DNA of 64,000 nt from Phycisphaerales bacterium. Its GTDB lineage: Bacteria; Planctomycetota; Phycisphaerae; UBA1845; Fen-1342. The notes beneath the pieces were generated by a model. It did not search any database. It saw only the letters and a list, made by a program, of their open reading frames with translations, and was not told where the DNA came from. The DNA lies in assembly GCA_022839625.1 (NCBI GenBank), contig JALHJL010000007.1, forward strand, positions 1-64,000, in the 5' to 3' direction. The position numbers and the translations under genes are program-made. Shown here piece after piece: positions 47,237 through 57,776 of the stretch (positions are counted from its first letter, which is position 1; each line of letters starts with the position of its first letter).

Positions 47237-47830
47237 ATGCCGAACATCGACGCGAGTGTGATCACGATCGTCTCCGGTCTGCCGCGGTCGGGCACGTCGA
47301 TGATGATGCGGATGCTGGAGGCGGGCGGCGTGCCGGCGCTGGTCGACAACATTCGTGTCGCGGACGAGGACAACCCGCGCGGCTACTACGAGTTCGAGCC
47401 GGTCAAGAAGACGAAGGAAGACCCCTCCTGGCTCGATTCGGCCGGCGGCAAGGTCGTCAAGATGGTCTATCGGCTCTTGTACGACCTGCCGGCCGACCGC
47501 TGCTACCGGGTCGTCTTCATGCGGCGCCGTCTGAGCGAAGTCATTGCCTCCCAGGACGTCATGCTCGCCCGGCGGGGGCGCGGCGGCGACGACGTCGGCA
47601 AGGACAAGCTCATCGCGATGTTCGAGAAGCAACTCGGGGAGTTCGACCAGTGGGTCAAGAAGCGGCCCAACTTCCAAGTCCTCTACGTCGATTACAACGA
47701 CACGCTCAAAGATCCGCGGCCGACCGTACGGGCCCTCAACGAGTTCCTCGGCGGCGGCCTGAACACGGCGGCGATGGAAAAGGTCATCGAGCCGCAGCTC
47801 TACCGCCAGCGGGCCGAATCAGAGCAGTGA
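47237..47830 (+). CDS. P-loop sulfotransferase-family protein
   Basis: In this protein of about 197 residues the ATG at 47237 places VSGLPRSGTSMMMRMLEAG near the start, the PAPS 5'-phosphosulfate-binding loop of sulfotransferases. VVFMRRRLSEVIASQDVML is the 3'-phosphate-binding helix region. It is shorter than typical sulfotransferases (about 250-300). An ATG at 47180 would add 19 residues. The acceptor substrate is unknown. Confidence 0.75.
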   Translation: MPNIDASVITIVSGLPRSGTSMMMRMLEAGGVPALVDNIRVADEDNPRGYYEFEPVKKTKEDPSWLDSAGGKVVKMVYRLLYDLPADRCYRVVFMRRRLSEVIASQDVMLARRGRGGDDVGKDKLIAMFEKQLGEFDQWVKKRPNFQVLYVDYNDTLKDPRPTVRALNEFLGGGLNTAAMEKVIEPQLYRQRAESEQ

Positions 47831-47983
47831 TGCCGGCGACCCAACACCGGACAGCGACTGTGCACGAAATGGGAAGCGCAAGATACCGAAGCGCCGGCCC
47901 GGGTAACCCCTGCGGATGCACACGCGTGGGGTAGGCTCCGGGCCGTACGCCCCCAACCAGCGTTGCGAAATAGGAGAAGCCCC

Positions 47984-48598
<615 letters not shown>

Positions 48599-48923
48599 CG
48601 CGGCGGTGCCGCGGGGGCTGCGGCGGACTGTGTGTGGGATTTGCGCACGGTGCGGCTATAATCCACGCGGGCCACGATCCTCATGCTTGGCGGCCGCGGG
48701 CGCGCGGCTCGGCAGGGGAATCAGCTTCCAGGAAAGAGCGGGCGACCGGCGCCGCGGCCGTGAGTTGAGCGGCGTGCGCCGGAGGCTCGACGTGCGGCGT
48801 CCCCCGCGGGCGGCGCCGTGCACTGCGGGGCCATGAACACCCCGCGGCGGGATGCTTGCCCGTGCGGTGTGTTTTCGTTACAAGGCCCCGGCAATGGCCA
48901 AGCGAACACGAATGGAGAGCAGG
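48599..48923. other. Intergenic region before the sugar dehydrogenase
   Basis: A TATAAT hexamer lies at 48657-48662 without a good -35. GC-rich inverted stretches occur around 48,780-48,840, and no coding frame is convincing. Confidence 0.45.
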
Positions 48924-50249
48924 ATGAACCAGGCGGAGAAGTTGCGGCAGAAGATCGCGGATCGCAGCGTCGTGGTCGGCGTCATGGGCTTGGGCTACGT
49001 CGGACTGCCCCTGGTGCGGGAGTTCTGCGGTTCGGGCGTGCGCGTAATCGGGTTCGACGTTGACGTCCAGAAAATCAAGATGTTAAAGGCCGGAAAGACC
49101 TACATCGAGCATCTGCCGGGGCCGTTCTTCCGCAAGCTCATTCAGCAAGGTCTCTTCACGCCCACGGCCAACATGGACGAGCTGGACCAGCCCGACGCGA
49201 TCCTGATCTGCGTGCCCACGCCGCTGGACAAGATGCGCGAGCCGGACATGACGTACATCGAAAGCACGACGGCGGACATCGCGCGCCGCTTGCGGCCCGG
49301 GCAGCTCATCGTTCTGGAGTCCACCACCTACCCCGGCACGACACGCGAGGTCGTGCAGCCCGTGCTGGCGGCCACCGGGCTCGAGCTGGACCGCGACTAC
49401 TTCCTGGCGTTCTCGCCGGAGCGCGAGGACCCGGGCCGCACGGACATCACGACGCGCCAGATCCCGAAAGTGGTCGGCGGGGCCTCGACCACCAGCGGCC
49501 GGCTGGCGGCGGCGTTGTATGGTCTGGCGTTGGAGACGGTGGTCCCGGTTTCCAGTTGCGAGGTCGCGGAAGCCTGCAAGATCATCGAGAACGTGTACCG
49601 CTGCGTGAACATCGCCCTGGTGAATGAGCTGAAGATGCTCTTCGACCGGATGGGGATCGACGTGTGGGAGGTGATCGAGGCCGCGAAGACCAAGCCCTTC
49701 GGCTACCAGCCGTTCTATCCCGGGCCGGGTCTGGGCGGGCACTGCATTCCGATCGACCCGTTCTACTTGTCGTGGAAGGCGCGCCAGTACAACATGCCCA
49801 CGCGCTTCATCGAGCTGGCGGGAGAAATCAACACGCGCATGCCCGAGTACGTCGTCGCGAAGGTGATGGACGCCCTCAACGAGCGCGGGAAGTCCCTGAA
49901 GGGGGCGCGCGTGCTGGTGCTGGGCCTGGCGTACAAGAAGGACGTCGACGACGTGCGCGAGTCGCCCTCCGTGACGCTGATCGAGCTGCTCCAGAAGCGC
50001 GGGGCCAAAGTCAGCTATCACGATCCTCACATTCCGGTCGCCAAACCGATGCGCGAACACGACATCACGAATTTGCGCAGCGTGCCACTAACCCCCGCGA
50101 ACCTGAAGAAGCACGATTGCGTGCTGATCGCCACCGACCACAGCCGCGTGGACTATGACCTGGTCTGCCGCCATGCCCGGCTGGTCGTGGACACGCGCAA
50201 CGCCGCGGGGCGCAAAAAGCGGCTGCCCGGGCGGTTGGTGAAAGCGTAG
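48924..50249 (+). CDS. UDP-sugar 6-dehydrogenase (UDP-GlcNAc/UDP-GlcNAcA type)
   Basis: This protein of about 441 residues oxidises a nucleotide sugar at C6 with NAD. The start at 48924 is set by the GGAGAGCAGG site. The NAD-binding site is GVMGLGYVGLPLVREF. The active-site region is PGLGGHCIPIDPFYLSWKA with the catalytic Cys. Central and C-terminal domains follow (EVAEACKIIENVYRCVNIAL, LVLGLAYKKDVDDVRESPS). Features such as YIEHLPGP resemble WbpA-type UDP-N-acetylglucosamine dehydrogenases rather than UDP-glucose enzymes. It probably serves surface polysaccharide synthesis. Confidence 0.9.
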   Translation: MNQAEKLRQKIADRSVVVGVMGLGYVGLPLVREFCGSGVRVIGFDVDVQKIKMLKAGKTYIEHLPGPFFRKLIQQGLFTPTANMDELDQPDAILICVPTPLDKMREPDMTYIESTTADIARRLRPGQLIVLESTTYPGTTREVVQPVLAATGLELDRDYFLAFSPEREDPGRTDITTRQIPKVVGGASTTSGRLAAALYGLALETVVPVSSCEVAEACKIIENVYRCVNIALVNELKMLFDRMGIDVWEVIEAAKTKPFGYQPFYPGPGLGGHCIPIDPFYLSWKARQYNMPTRFIELAGEINTRMPEYVVAKVMDALNERGKSLKGARVLVLGLAYKKDVDDVRESPSVTLIELLQKRGAKVSYHDPHIPVAKPMREHDITNLRSVPLTPANLKKHDCVLIATDHSRVDYDLVCRHARLVVDTRNAAGRKKRLPGRLVKA

Positions 50250-50666
50250 CCCAGGGGACGCCTTCCGCCAGGACAGCCAGACCGGGTGCTGTCAGCACAC
50301 CGGGTCGCTCCGCAATTCGCCGGATCGGCCTGAATCTCCAACGTACGGGCTGGCAGGTCACGACGCCCATCGTTTCCCCGCGGGCACCTTCACCCCGCTG
50401 CGAGGCGCTACCTGTCAGGCTAAGCTAGTGCAGGCCGATCCGGCATATGAATCGCCCATATACACCACCAGCGCCCGCGCCGACGGCGCGGGCGCTCTAC
50501 TCTATTACCTCCCCTCGATAACATTCGGACAGCCGCCACGGCGGCCAGGAATCATCTCGCCCAGTAGTGACCGGCCCGTGGAAATGCCTGTCAGGCCAGC
50601 CACACTTTCTCTACAGACAAGTATCCATCGCGTTTGCCTGGTAGTCAAAATTTGATCCGCCGATTT
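50250..50666. other. Convergent intergenic region
   Basis: It holds the hairpin at 50470-50496. Otherwise I see no gene, repeat or RNA signal. Confidence 0.5.
50470..50496. terminator. Bidirectional terminator-like hairpin
   Basis: AGCGCCCGCGCC and GGCGCGGGCGCT form a perfect 12-bp stem around GAC, between two convergent genes. It is followed by CTACTCTATT on the plus strand, and no long T-run is present. Confidence 0.5.
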
Positions 50667-51893
50667 CTACTGTTCGTCATTCTCGGGCAGCATCGGAGCG
50701 GTCGGGTTCGAGCCCAGCGACGGCCGCGCGCCCCTACGGCGGCGGCCTTCCTGCTCGATCCGGCTCATCTGGTCTGCGAGAGCGGTTGCAAGATCGTGGG
50801 GCGCCCGGCCTTCGGGAAGCGTTACGAGCAGAGCGAACTCGCGCTCGCTCCCGTACAGCTCGTGCCCGTACAGCCAGGTCTGCTCCATGCGCACGGCGGG
50901 TGCCGTCTCGGCCGGCGGCGCCTCCGGCTGCGCGTCCAGCCAGGCGAGCGCCCCAAAACCGACCTTCCGAGCCGCAACGACCGGCCCTTCGATCAGCTCC
51001 CCGCGGCGAAAACGAAACAGCTTCCACGCGCGCCGGCGAGCAACGCGAAAGCCCAGCAGGACGTCCATCCGTTCCGCGCGTTGCACGTTCCGCGCCCAGC
51101 GCGCGTGCCATGCCTCCGCGGCCTGGACGTGCTGCTTCAGCCGGGCTGCCACCTCGTACTCGCGCTCGGCGGCGGCCTGTTTCATGTGTAGCGCGGCGCG
51201 ACCGGCCCATTCCAGGCTCCCGCCGGTCACGAAACGCCACGCGGCCCGGCACCGCTCGCTGTATGCGTTCAGCGGAACCGAGCCGTCGCAGGGTGCGTCG
51301 CAGCGTTTCATTTCGGCGTAGGCACAGCGCGTTCCCTGCGGCGCCTTGCGAACCTGCTCGGGATATCGGCACAGGTCAAACAGGTCCCAGAGGAGTTCCA
51401 GCGTCTCGCGCGCGGCGCGGTGCGTGGGCCACGGGCCGACAAACTCCCCCGGCTGGACCCAGACGCGCTCGGTCGCCCGCAACTCCGGCACTGTGTCCGC
51501 CCAGTTCACTTGGAGAAACCACGCCGGCCCGAATGCGATCCGACGCCGGTAGTCATTCGGATAGAGCTCGCGGGCGACACGGTAGTACCACCAGCGGCCC
51601 TCGAATGCAGTGGACAGCGGACGCCAGCGGACGCCGCGCACCACCTCGGCCAGATCCGCGCGGCGCGGCTTGTGGTCGGGGTCCGCGAGTCGCGCGAGGA
51701 GCACTCGCCGCAGCGACTGAGTCGTGGCGAGTTGCACCGGCGCTGCGCCGGCATCCGTGAGAAGGTAGAGCGCGGGGCCGCCGGGCAGGGCCGCCAGGTC
51801 ATCGGCAACCGGGCGACCGGACCAGGTGTGTGTTTCCGGCAGAGCGGAGGCGAGGAGTGCGGCGATGGGCGAGGCGTCGGTCACGGCGCTCAT
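50667..51893 (-). CDS. UvrC-like protein (Cho/UvrC N-terminal homologue)
   Basis: This protein of about 408 residues starts at the ATG MSAVTDASPI. The first 90 residues resemble a degenerate GIY-YIG fold (PALYLLTDAGAAPVQLATTQ). A Cys-rich segment (CRYPEQVRKAPQGTRCAYAE, then MKRCDAPCDG) matches the cysteine cluster of UvrC, and EWAGRAALHMKQAAAEREYE, then VAARLKQHV, matches the UVR motif. The RNase H-like nuclease and helix-hairpin-helix parts of full UvrC are absent. It may be an accessory nucleotide-excision nuclease. Key GIY-YIG residues look altered, so activity is doubtful. Confidence 0.7.
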   Translation of the reverse strand: MSAVTDASPIAALLASALPETHTWSGRPVADDLAALPGGPALYLLTDAGAAPVQLATTQSLRRVLLARLADPDHKPRRADLAEVVRGVRWRPLSTAFEGRWWYYRVARELYPNDYRRRIAFGPAWFLQVNWADTVPELRATERVWVQPGEFVGPWPTHRAARETLELLWDLFDLCRYPEQVRKAPQGTRCAYAEMKRCDAPCDGSVPLNAYSERCRAAWRFVTGGSLEWAGRAALHMKQAAAEREYEVAARLKQHVQAAEAWHARWARNVQRAERMDVLLGFRVARRRAWKLFRFRRGELIEGPVVAARKVGFGALAWLDAQPEAPPAETAPAVRMEQTWLYGHELYGSEREFALLVTLPEGRAPHDLATALADQMSRIEQEGRRRRGARPSLGSNPTAPMLPENDEQ

Positions 51894-52060
51894 GGTACCA
51901 TTGCGTCGCGTCACATGCCTGCGCGGATGAAATGACGAAAGGTCCGTGGGAGTCGGAGTCGCCGGACACGGGAGCGGCCTGCGTCCGCGGAGGAGGCGCG
52001 ATCGCGACGGCGGCTCCGAGCCGCGAGGCCCGTCTTGCAAAGCCGATCGTGCCCACGTAT

Positions 52061-53440
52061 ATGAACCGTATGAGCGAAACCACCCGTTACTATAGTACCA
52101 ACCGTGGCGTGCCGCCGGTGCCGCTGGCCGAAGCCTTGCTGCAAGGCCAGGCCGGCGATCGCGGCTTGTTCATGCCGGACCGATTTCCCTCCTTCTCGCC
52201 GAGCGAGCTGAGGCCGCTCGCGGACAAGACCTACGCGGAAGTTGCATACGCGATCTTGCGGCCCTACACGCAGGGCATGCTCGAGAACCGCGTGCTGCGC
52301 GAGCTGTGCGAGGACGCGTACGACTACGCGGTGCCGATCGAGCACGTCACGGGCCGCCAGCATCTGTTGCGGCTGGACCAGGGTCCGACCGCGTCCTTCA
52401 AGGATTTCGCCGCCCGCATGATGGCCCGTTGGATGGGGGTGCTGATTCGCGAGCGCGGCGGCGACCTCGTGATTCTCACCGCCACATCCGGCGACACGGG
52501 CAGCGCGGTGGCGCACGCCTACGCCGGTGTGCCGAATGTGCGCGTGGTCGTCCTGTTTCCGCCCGCGGAGGTCTCCGACCGGCAGCGCAAGCAGATGACG
52601 ACGATCGGCGGCAACGTGACCACGATCGCGGTGGACGGCAAGTTCGACGACTGCCAGGCGATGGTGAAGCGTGCGTTCGCCGACCCGGCGTTGAAAGGGA
52701 TTCACCTGACTTCGGCGAACTCGATCAACATCGGGCGGCTGCTGCCGCAGAGCGTGTACTACGTGTACGCGTACGTGAACCTGGCGGACGTGACCGTCGG
52801 GGAGCCGCTCACGATCTGCGTGCCGTCGGGCAATTTCGGGGACATGATGGGTGCGGTGATCGGCTGGCGAATGGGCCTGCCGATCGCGCGGGTGGTCGTG
52901 GCCACAAACGCCAACGACGAGTTCCCGGTCTTCCTGCGGACCGGCCGGTACGAGAAGATCGTGCCGTCGCGGGTGTGTATCTCGAACGCGATGAACGTCG
53001 GGCATCCGTCGAATCTCGCCCGGCTGGTGGACGCCTACGGCGGCTGGATGGACGAGACCGGGACACTCCGCGAGCCGCCGGACCTGGACCGCATGCGCCG
53101 CGATCTGTACGCGGTCAGCATCAGCGACGACGAGACGCGGGCGACGATCAAGGCGACGTACGAACAGCATGGCGCGCTCCTGGAGCCGCACGGGGCGGTC
53201 GGTTGGGCCGGGCTGCAACGCTACTTGGGCGAGACGCCGGAAGCCCGCGAGCAGCTCGCCATCTCGGTGGAGACCGCGCACCCCGCGAAGTTCCCCGAGG
53301 AGATCGAGGCGACCACCGGCGTCACGCCGGCGGTGCCGCCGAGCCTGGCGGGCCTGGAACAGAAGCCCGAGTCCTACGAGCATCTCTCGACGGCGTACGA
53401 GCCGTTCCGGGATTGGCTGCTGGCGCGGTTCGCGAAGTAG
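52061..53440 (+). CDS. thrC: Threonine synthase
   Basis: This PLP enzyme of about 459 residues converts O-phosphohomoserine to threonine. Near the start YYSTNRGVPPVPLAEALLQG is typical of the longer (thrC type 2) enzymes. The PLP lysine lies in GPTASFKDFAARMM, and the phosphate loop region in TATSGDTGSAVAHA. CVPSGNFGDMMGAVIGWRMG and VCISNAMNVGHPSN are also conserved. An ATG at 52061 and another at 52070 are both plausible starts. It is divergent from the UvrC-like gene and stands alone. Confidence 0.93.
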   Translation: MNRMSETTRYYSTNRGVPPVPLAEALLQGQAGDRGLFMPDRFPSFSPSELRPLADKTYAEVAYAILRPYTQGMLENRVLRELCEDAYDYAVPIEHVTGRQHLLRLDQGPTASFKDFAARMMARWMGVLIRERGGDLVILTATSGDTGSAVAHAYAGVPNVRVVVLFPPAEVSDRQRKQMTTIGGNVTTIAVDGKFDDCQAMVKRAFADPALKGIHLTSANSINIGRLLPQSVYYVYAYVNLADVTVGEPLTICVPSGNFGDMMGAVIGWRMGLPIARVVVATNANDEFPVFLRTGRYEKIVPSRVCISNAMNVGHPSNLARLVDAYGGWMDETGTLREPPDLDRMRRDLYAVSISDDETRATIKATYEQHGALLEPHGAVGWAGLQRYLGETPEAREQLAISVETAHPAKFPEEIEATTGVTPAVPPSLAGLEQKPESYEHLSTAYEPFRDWLLARFAK

Positions 53441-53799
53441 CACCGTCGCCCACTCCGATCGGTGCGCGGGCGTGCCGCTGCTCTTGAGCAGTGGTCTCGA
53501 CTTTGGCCCTGGCGCCATCTCCAGGGCGGTCTTGATCGCCAAAGTGTCTAACTTGGGCTAACAGTCCTGAAAGAAGGGGACTGGCTCCGCGCCGGTGGGC
53601 CTTCGCGGCAGCGCTGCGTGGGTCTCTCGCGGTGCCTGTGCCCTCTTTCAACGGACACCTGACCGCGAGGCAGGTCTCAGGATAGGTTCGTGTCTTCCTG
53701 GTGAACGCTTGCGAGGCAGCGGGCCTGCCAGCCCGCCGCAGAAGTCCTCGTGGGCCGAACGCCGGCGAGACGCCGGTGCCACCCTGTAGCGGCGGACCG
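53441..53799. other. Convergent intergenic region with GC-rich hairpins
   Basis: A hairpin GTAGCGG-CGGA-CCGCTAC (53786-53803) overlaps the stop codon of the minus-strand secreted protein and may end its transcript. Another, GCCGGCGAGACGCCGG, lies at about 53761. No gene is supported. Confidence 0.45.
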
Positions 53800-55089
53800 C
53801 TACGGGAACATGTCGCACGCATTGCACTGGAGAGTGACCGAGTAATGCGAGCGCTCGCCGCCGCACTCGAACGGGGTCGTGTACTGCGGTGCAATCCAAA
53901 TGTAATCCGCCGACGACGGCTCGCACGCCGTGCTCAACACCACGACCTGGCAGGGACCGCCCTCGGCGTATTCGATCTCCAGGTCCGTGCAGTCCTCCCC
54001 GTCATCCCGAATCAGCATGACCTGGACGTCGAACTCGGCCTGGACCGTCACGGTGTAGGTCAGCGGCTCACCGATGCCGACGCTGATGCGGTACCAGTCC
54101 GTGTCGCGGTGGGTCCCGTCGTAGTAGCTCGTGCCGCAGACGGTCTCTCCGTCGGCAATGACGCCATACACCGGGGGAATCGATCCGCACCCACCATTCG
54201 CGTCCGTGTAGCAGGGCTCGCTTTCGTCGGACGCGCCCGGCGGACAGGGGACGGTACACGGCGGCGGCGGGGCAACGACGAGGTGGTACGCGCCGCAGGC
54301 GCCGCCATACCCGTCCACAACGATGTAGTAAGTGTGTCCGGCCAACAGGGACACGTATGAGAGCTTGGACACGTAGGGCGCCGGGAAGGACGCCGTCTCG
54401 CAGAGGTCGTCGTTGCACGCGATCGGCGGACCAGCACAATCGCCTTCGTAAACATACAGCTTCGTGTCGTAGGCCGTCTCGTCCAGACAGAGCGTGATAT
54501 CGACCACCGTGTCCAGCGCCGGCACATAACGGTAGACGACGTCCGGCGAGCCCGGCTGATCGAAGGGGCAGATTTCGTCGTAGTCATCGGTGTAACCGCA
54601 CGTGTTGCCCAGATCGTCGTAGGGCTCATCCGAAATGACCTTGGGGTTGGAACACGTGTCGCCGGGCAGCACACACGGGTTGGGTTCACACGCGGTACCG
54701 GGGCCCAGGAACTCGCCCGTCAGAGAAGCCCCCTGGCTGAGCAGCCCCACGAAGGAATTAATGTCGCCGAAGTCGACCAAACCGTCGCGGTTGCAGTCGC
54801 AGTTGGCCCGTGCGCAATCGGGCACGGTCCCGCCCGACAACACCAGCACGAAGGGGTTGATGTCGCCGAAGTCGACGTTGCCGTCGCAGTTGCTGTCGCC
54901 CACCAACGCCGGACACATCTCCGCCAGCACCGCGCGGCACTCTCCGTCGCTGAAGCAGCAGGCCCCGGGTTCCGGCCGGGGATCTGGACTAGGTGCTGCG
55001 GCGTCGGCCTGGGCACCGGTCGCCAGACCGAACGTCGCCACTGCCGCCAGGATGATCTGTGCCCTCGTGCAACGCTGTTTGATCTGCAT
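53800..55089 (-). CDS. Secreted protein with dockerin/EF-hand-like repeats
   Basis: This protein of about 429 residues has a signal peptide (IILAAVATFGLATGAQA), and the ATG at 55089 fits it. Two EF-hand-like repeats follow: DSNCDGNVDFGDINPFV and DCNRDGLVDFGDINSFVGLL, the D-x-N-x-D-G-x-V-D-x-x-D pattern abundant in planctomycete exported proteins. After that come two beta-rich domains (VVYRYVPALDTVVDITLCLD, YDTKLYVYEGDC; YTVTVQAEFDVQVMLIRDDG), similar to pre-peptidase-C-terminal-like modules, with many Cys residues. It is probably an extracellular calcium-binding protein of unknown role. Confidence 0.82.
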   Translation of the reverse strand: MQIKQRCTRAQIILAAVATFGLATGAQADAAAPSPDPRPEPGACCFSDGECRAVLAEMCPALVGDSNCDGNVDFGDINPFVLVLSGGTVPDCARANCDCNRDGLVDFGDINSFVGLLSQGASLTGEFLGPGTACEPNPCVLPGDTCSNPKVISDEPYDDLGNTCGYTDDYDEICPFDQPGSPDVVYRYVPALDTVVDITLCLDETAYDTKLYVYEGDCAGPPIACNDDLCETASFPAPYVSKLSYVSLLAGHTYYIVVDGYGGACGAYHLVVAPPPPCTVPCPPGASDESEPCYTDANGGCGSIPPVYGVIADGETVCGTSYYDGTHRDTDWYRISVGIGEPLTYTVTVQAEFDVQVMLIRDDGEDCTDLEIEYAEGGPCQVVVLSTACEPSSADYIWIAPQYTTPFECGGERSHYSVTLQCNACDMFP

Positions 55090-55289
55090 GACCAACCTCC
55101 CGGGATGGAGCGCAATGGGGACGTGTGTGGCGATATCGCCGCATCTCGCCGAATCGAGACGCGCCCGCGGCCATTTCGGCCAGGTCCATCCCCTTCTCCA
55201 CCGTAGAGCCACTATACACGCTCCCCCTGCCCGACGCAATCGGGAAGCGCGGACACAACGCTTGTGTCGCCGGTCGCCGGCGCGTTCGC

Positions 55290-55318
55290 TTGTAGCCTTT
55301 GCGACGCGGCGCTAGTAT
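55290..55318 (+). promoter_or_regulatory. Sigma-70-type promoter for metK
   Basis: TTGTAG (55290-55295), a 17-bp spacer and TAGTAT (55313-55318) lie 64 bp upstream of the metK TTG start. No SAM-riboswitch-like fold is apparent in the short leader. Confidence 0.55.
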
Positions 55319-55381
55319 ACCGGCCATTCACGGGCGCTCGTGGCGTCCACGCACCGGGCACAACATGACAAGGAGGCCACC

Positions 55382-56542
55382 TTGCCGCACAGCAAGCCCC
55401 GCAAGTACTTGTTTACGTCCGAGTCCGTCAGCATGGGCCATCCCGACAAGGTCGCCGACCAGATCTCCGACGCCATCCTCGACGCCCTGCTCAACCAGGA
55501 CCCCCATTCGCGGGTCGCCCTCGAGACGCTCGTCTCGACCGGCATGGCGGTCATCGCGGGCGAAGTGACCACCCGGGCCTACGTGGAAATCCCCGACGTC
55601 GTCCGGGACACGATCAGGGAGATCGGATACATCTCAGGAGACATGGCGTTCGACTACGAGTCGTGCGCCGTGCTGACCTCGATCAAGCGGCAGTCGCCCG
55701 ACATCGCGATGGGCGTCGACCGGGACGGGGCCGGCGACCAGGGCATGATGTTCGGTTTTGCCTGCCGGGAGACGCAGCAGCTCATGCCGCTGCCGATCCA
55801 CCTGGCCCATCGGCTGGTCGAGCACCACGTGGGCGTGCGACGCGAGGAGATCGTGCCCGGCCTGCGACCGGACGCCAAGTCTCAGGTCACCGTCGAGTAC
55901 GAGGGCCTCAAGCCCACGCGCGTCGATACCGTCGTGTTCTCCACCCAACACACGGCGGCCTGGAACGAGCGGCAGCGCGAACTGGCCGAAGCCGTCACCT
56001 CCGAGATCATCAAGCCCGTCCTGGGCGACTTGTGGAACCCCAAGATCACCGTCCACGTCAACCCGACGGGGCGGTTCGAGATCGGCGGCCCGCACGGCGA
56101 CACGGGCGTGACCGGGCGGAAGATCATCGTGGACACCTACGGCGGCCGCGGCCGACACGGGGGCGGCGCTTTCTCCGGCAAGGACCCCACCAAGGTCGAT
56201 CGCTCCGGGGCGTACATGGCCCGCTACATCGCGAAGAACATCGTGGCCGCCGGGCTCGCGGAGGTCTGCGAGGTCCAGCTCTCGTATGCCATCGGCATTG
56301 CGGAGCCCACCAGCGTCTACGTCGCCACCGAAGGCACGGGCAAGATCGACGAGGACAAGCTCCGCAAGCTGGTCCGCGAGCACTTCCCGCTCACGCCGCG
56401 GGCCATGATCGATCACCTGCAACTCCGCCGCCCCATCTATCGCGAGACCGCCCGCCACGGCCACTTCGGCCGCGAGCTGCCCACCTTCACGTGGGAGAAG
56501 ACGGACAAGGCGGCGGTGTTGCGCAAGGCGGCCGGCGGCTAG
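55382..56542 (+). CDS. metK: S-adenosylmethionine synthetase
   Basis: This 386-residue enzyme makes SAM from methionine and ATP. I chose a TTG start at 55382 because AAGGAGG sits six bases upstream; the longer GTG-started frame lacks a ribosome site. Motifs are YLFTSESVSMGHPDKVADQI, GAGDQGMMFGFA (the ATP-binding G-A-G-D-Q-G), and GGGAFSGKDPTKVDRSGAYM (the P-loop-like segment). It lies 114 bp ahead of prfB. Confidence 0.96.
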   Translation: MPHSKPRKYLFTSESVSMGHPDKVADQISDAILDALLNQDPHSRVALETLVSTGMAVIAGEVTTRAYVEIPDVVRDTIREIGYISGDMAFDYESCAVLTSIKRQSPDIAMGVDRDGAGDQGMMFGFACRETQQLMPLPIHLAHRLVEHHVGVRREEIVPGLRPDAKSQVTVEYEGLKPTRVDTVVFSTQHTAAWNERQRELAEAVTSEIIKPVLGDLWNPKITVHVNPTGRFEIGGPHGDTGVTGRKIIVDTYGGRGRHGGGAFSGKDPTKVDRSGAYMARYIAKNIVAAGLAEVCEVQLSYAIGIAEPTSVYVATEGTGKIDEDKLRKLVREHFPLTPRAMIDHLQLRRPIYRETARHGHFGRELPTFTWEKTDKAAVLRKAAGG

Positions 56543-56656
56543 AATGTAATGGTCGCGGCAGTGGTCCGGCTTGGTCCGGGCCGGAGAGGACTGCGTAGCC
56601 CTCCACGGCCGGGACAGAGCTCGGCCGCTGCCCGGCTGGCATCCGAGGGAACGTCT

Positions 56657-57776
56657 ATGCCTGTCACCTACGAAGACCCAGCGGCGACCCTACGCCAGCT
56701 CAGCACGCGCATTCACGCCATCCGGGACTCCCTTTGACCTGCCGGCCAAGACCGCCCGGCTTGACCACCTCGCGGCGGAGATGGGCCGCCCCGATTTCTG
56801 GAACAACCAGGAGACGGCGCGGCACGTCGTCGCCGAGCTGAAGACCCTGCGCGCCCAGGTCGAGCCCGTGCAGGAGCTGCTGCGCCGCGTCGAGGACGCG
56901 GAGGTGCTGGTCGAGCTGGTCTCCGAGCAAGGCGATGAACAGGCCCGCGCCGAGTTGCAGCGCGAGCTCGATCTGCTGAACCTCAAGACCGACCAGGTCG
57001 AGCTGCTCACGCTGCTGGCGGGCGAAAACGACACGCGCAACTGCTTCTTCAGCATCCAGGCCGGTGCCGGCGGAGTCGACGCCTGCGACTTCGCCGAGAT
57101 GCTCCTGCGCATGTACCTCATGTACTTCGAGTCCACCGGCCTGCAAGCATCGGAGGTCGATCGCCGTCCGGGCGAGGAAGCGGGTATCCAGTCCGTCACC
57201 TTGTTCGTCGAAGGTCCATACGCCTACGGCTACCTGTCCTGCGAGGTCGGCGTTCACCGCCTCGTGCGGCTCAGTCCGTTCAATGCGCAGCGCAAGCGTC
57301 AGACCTCCTTCGTCGCCGTAGACTGCCTGCCCGAGTTTGAGGAGGCCAAGATCACGCTCGCGGAGGCCGATCTGGACATCGAGTTCTTCCGCCGCGCGTC
57401 CGGCGCCGGCGGCCAGAATGTCAACAAGGTGGCCACCGCCGTTCGCATCCGACATCGGCCTACCGGGGTGATGGTCGAGTGCGTAAACGAGCGCAGCCAG
57501 GCCCAGAACAAGCGCGTGGCCCTCAGCCTGCTGCAATCCCGGCTCGAGCAAATGGAGAAGGCCAAGCAAGACGCGGAGCTGGCGAAGCTCTACAGCGAGA
57601 AGGGCGAGATCGCCTGGGGCCACCAGATTCGCAGCTACGTCATTCACGGCTCGACCATTCACGTGAAGGACCACCGCACGAACTTGGCCATCGCCGACGT
57701 GCAGCGCGTGCTCAACGGCGACTTGCAGCCCTACATCGACGCCCGCCTCCGGCAGCGGTTGAAGACCGGCAAGTAG
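56657..57776 (+). CDS. prfB: Peptide chain release factor 2, with +1 programmed frameshift
   Basis: RF2 recognises UAA and UGA. Translation begins at the ATG at 56657 (MPVTYEDPAATLRQLSTRIH). The zero frame stops after 26 codons at TGA (56735-56737) in the sequence CTT TGA C, with GGGACTCC just upstream as a Shine-Dalgarno-like element. Shifting +1 on CTT continues as DLPAKTARLDHLAAEMG. The remainder has VRLSPFNAQRKRQTSF (SPF anticodon motif) and RRASGAGGQNVNKV (GGQ catalytic loop). The total is about 372 residues. The frameshift provides autoregulation by RF2 level, as in E. coli. Confidence 0.95.

Noticed and set aside
55319..55381. SAM riboswitch before metK
   Set aside because: The leader is only about 60 nt and shows none of the conserved SAM riboswitch cores.
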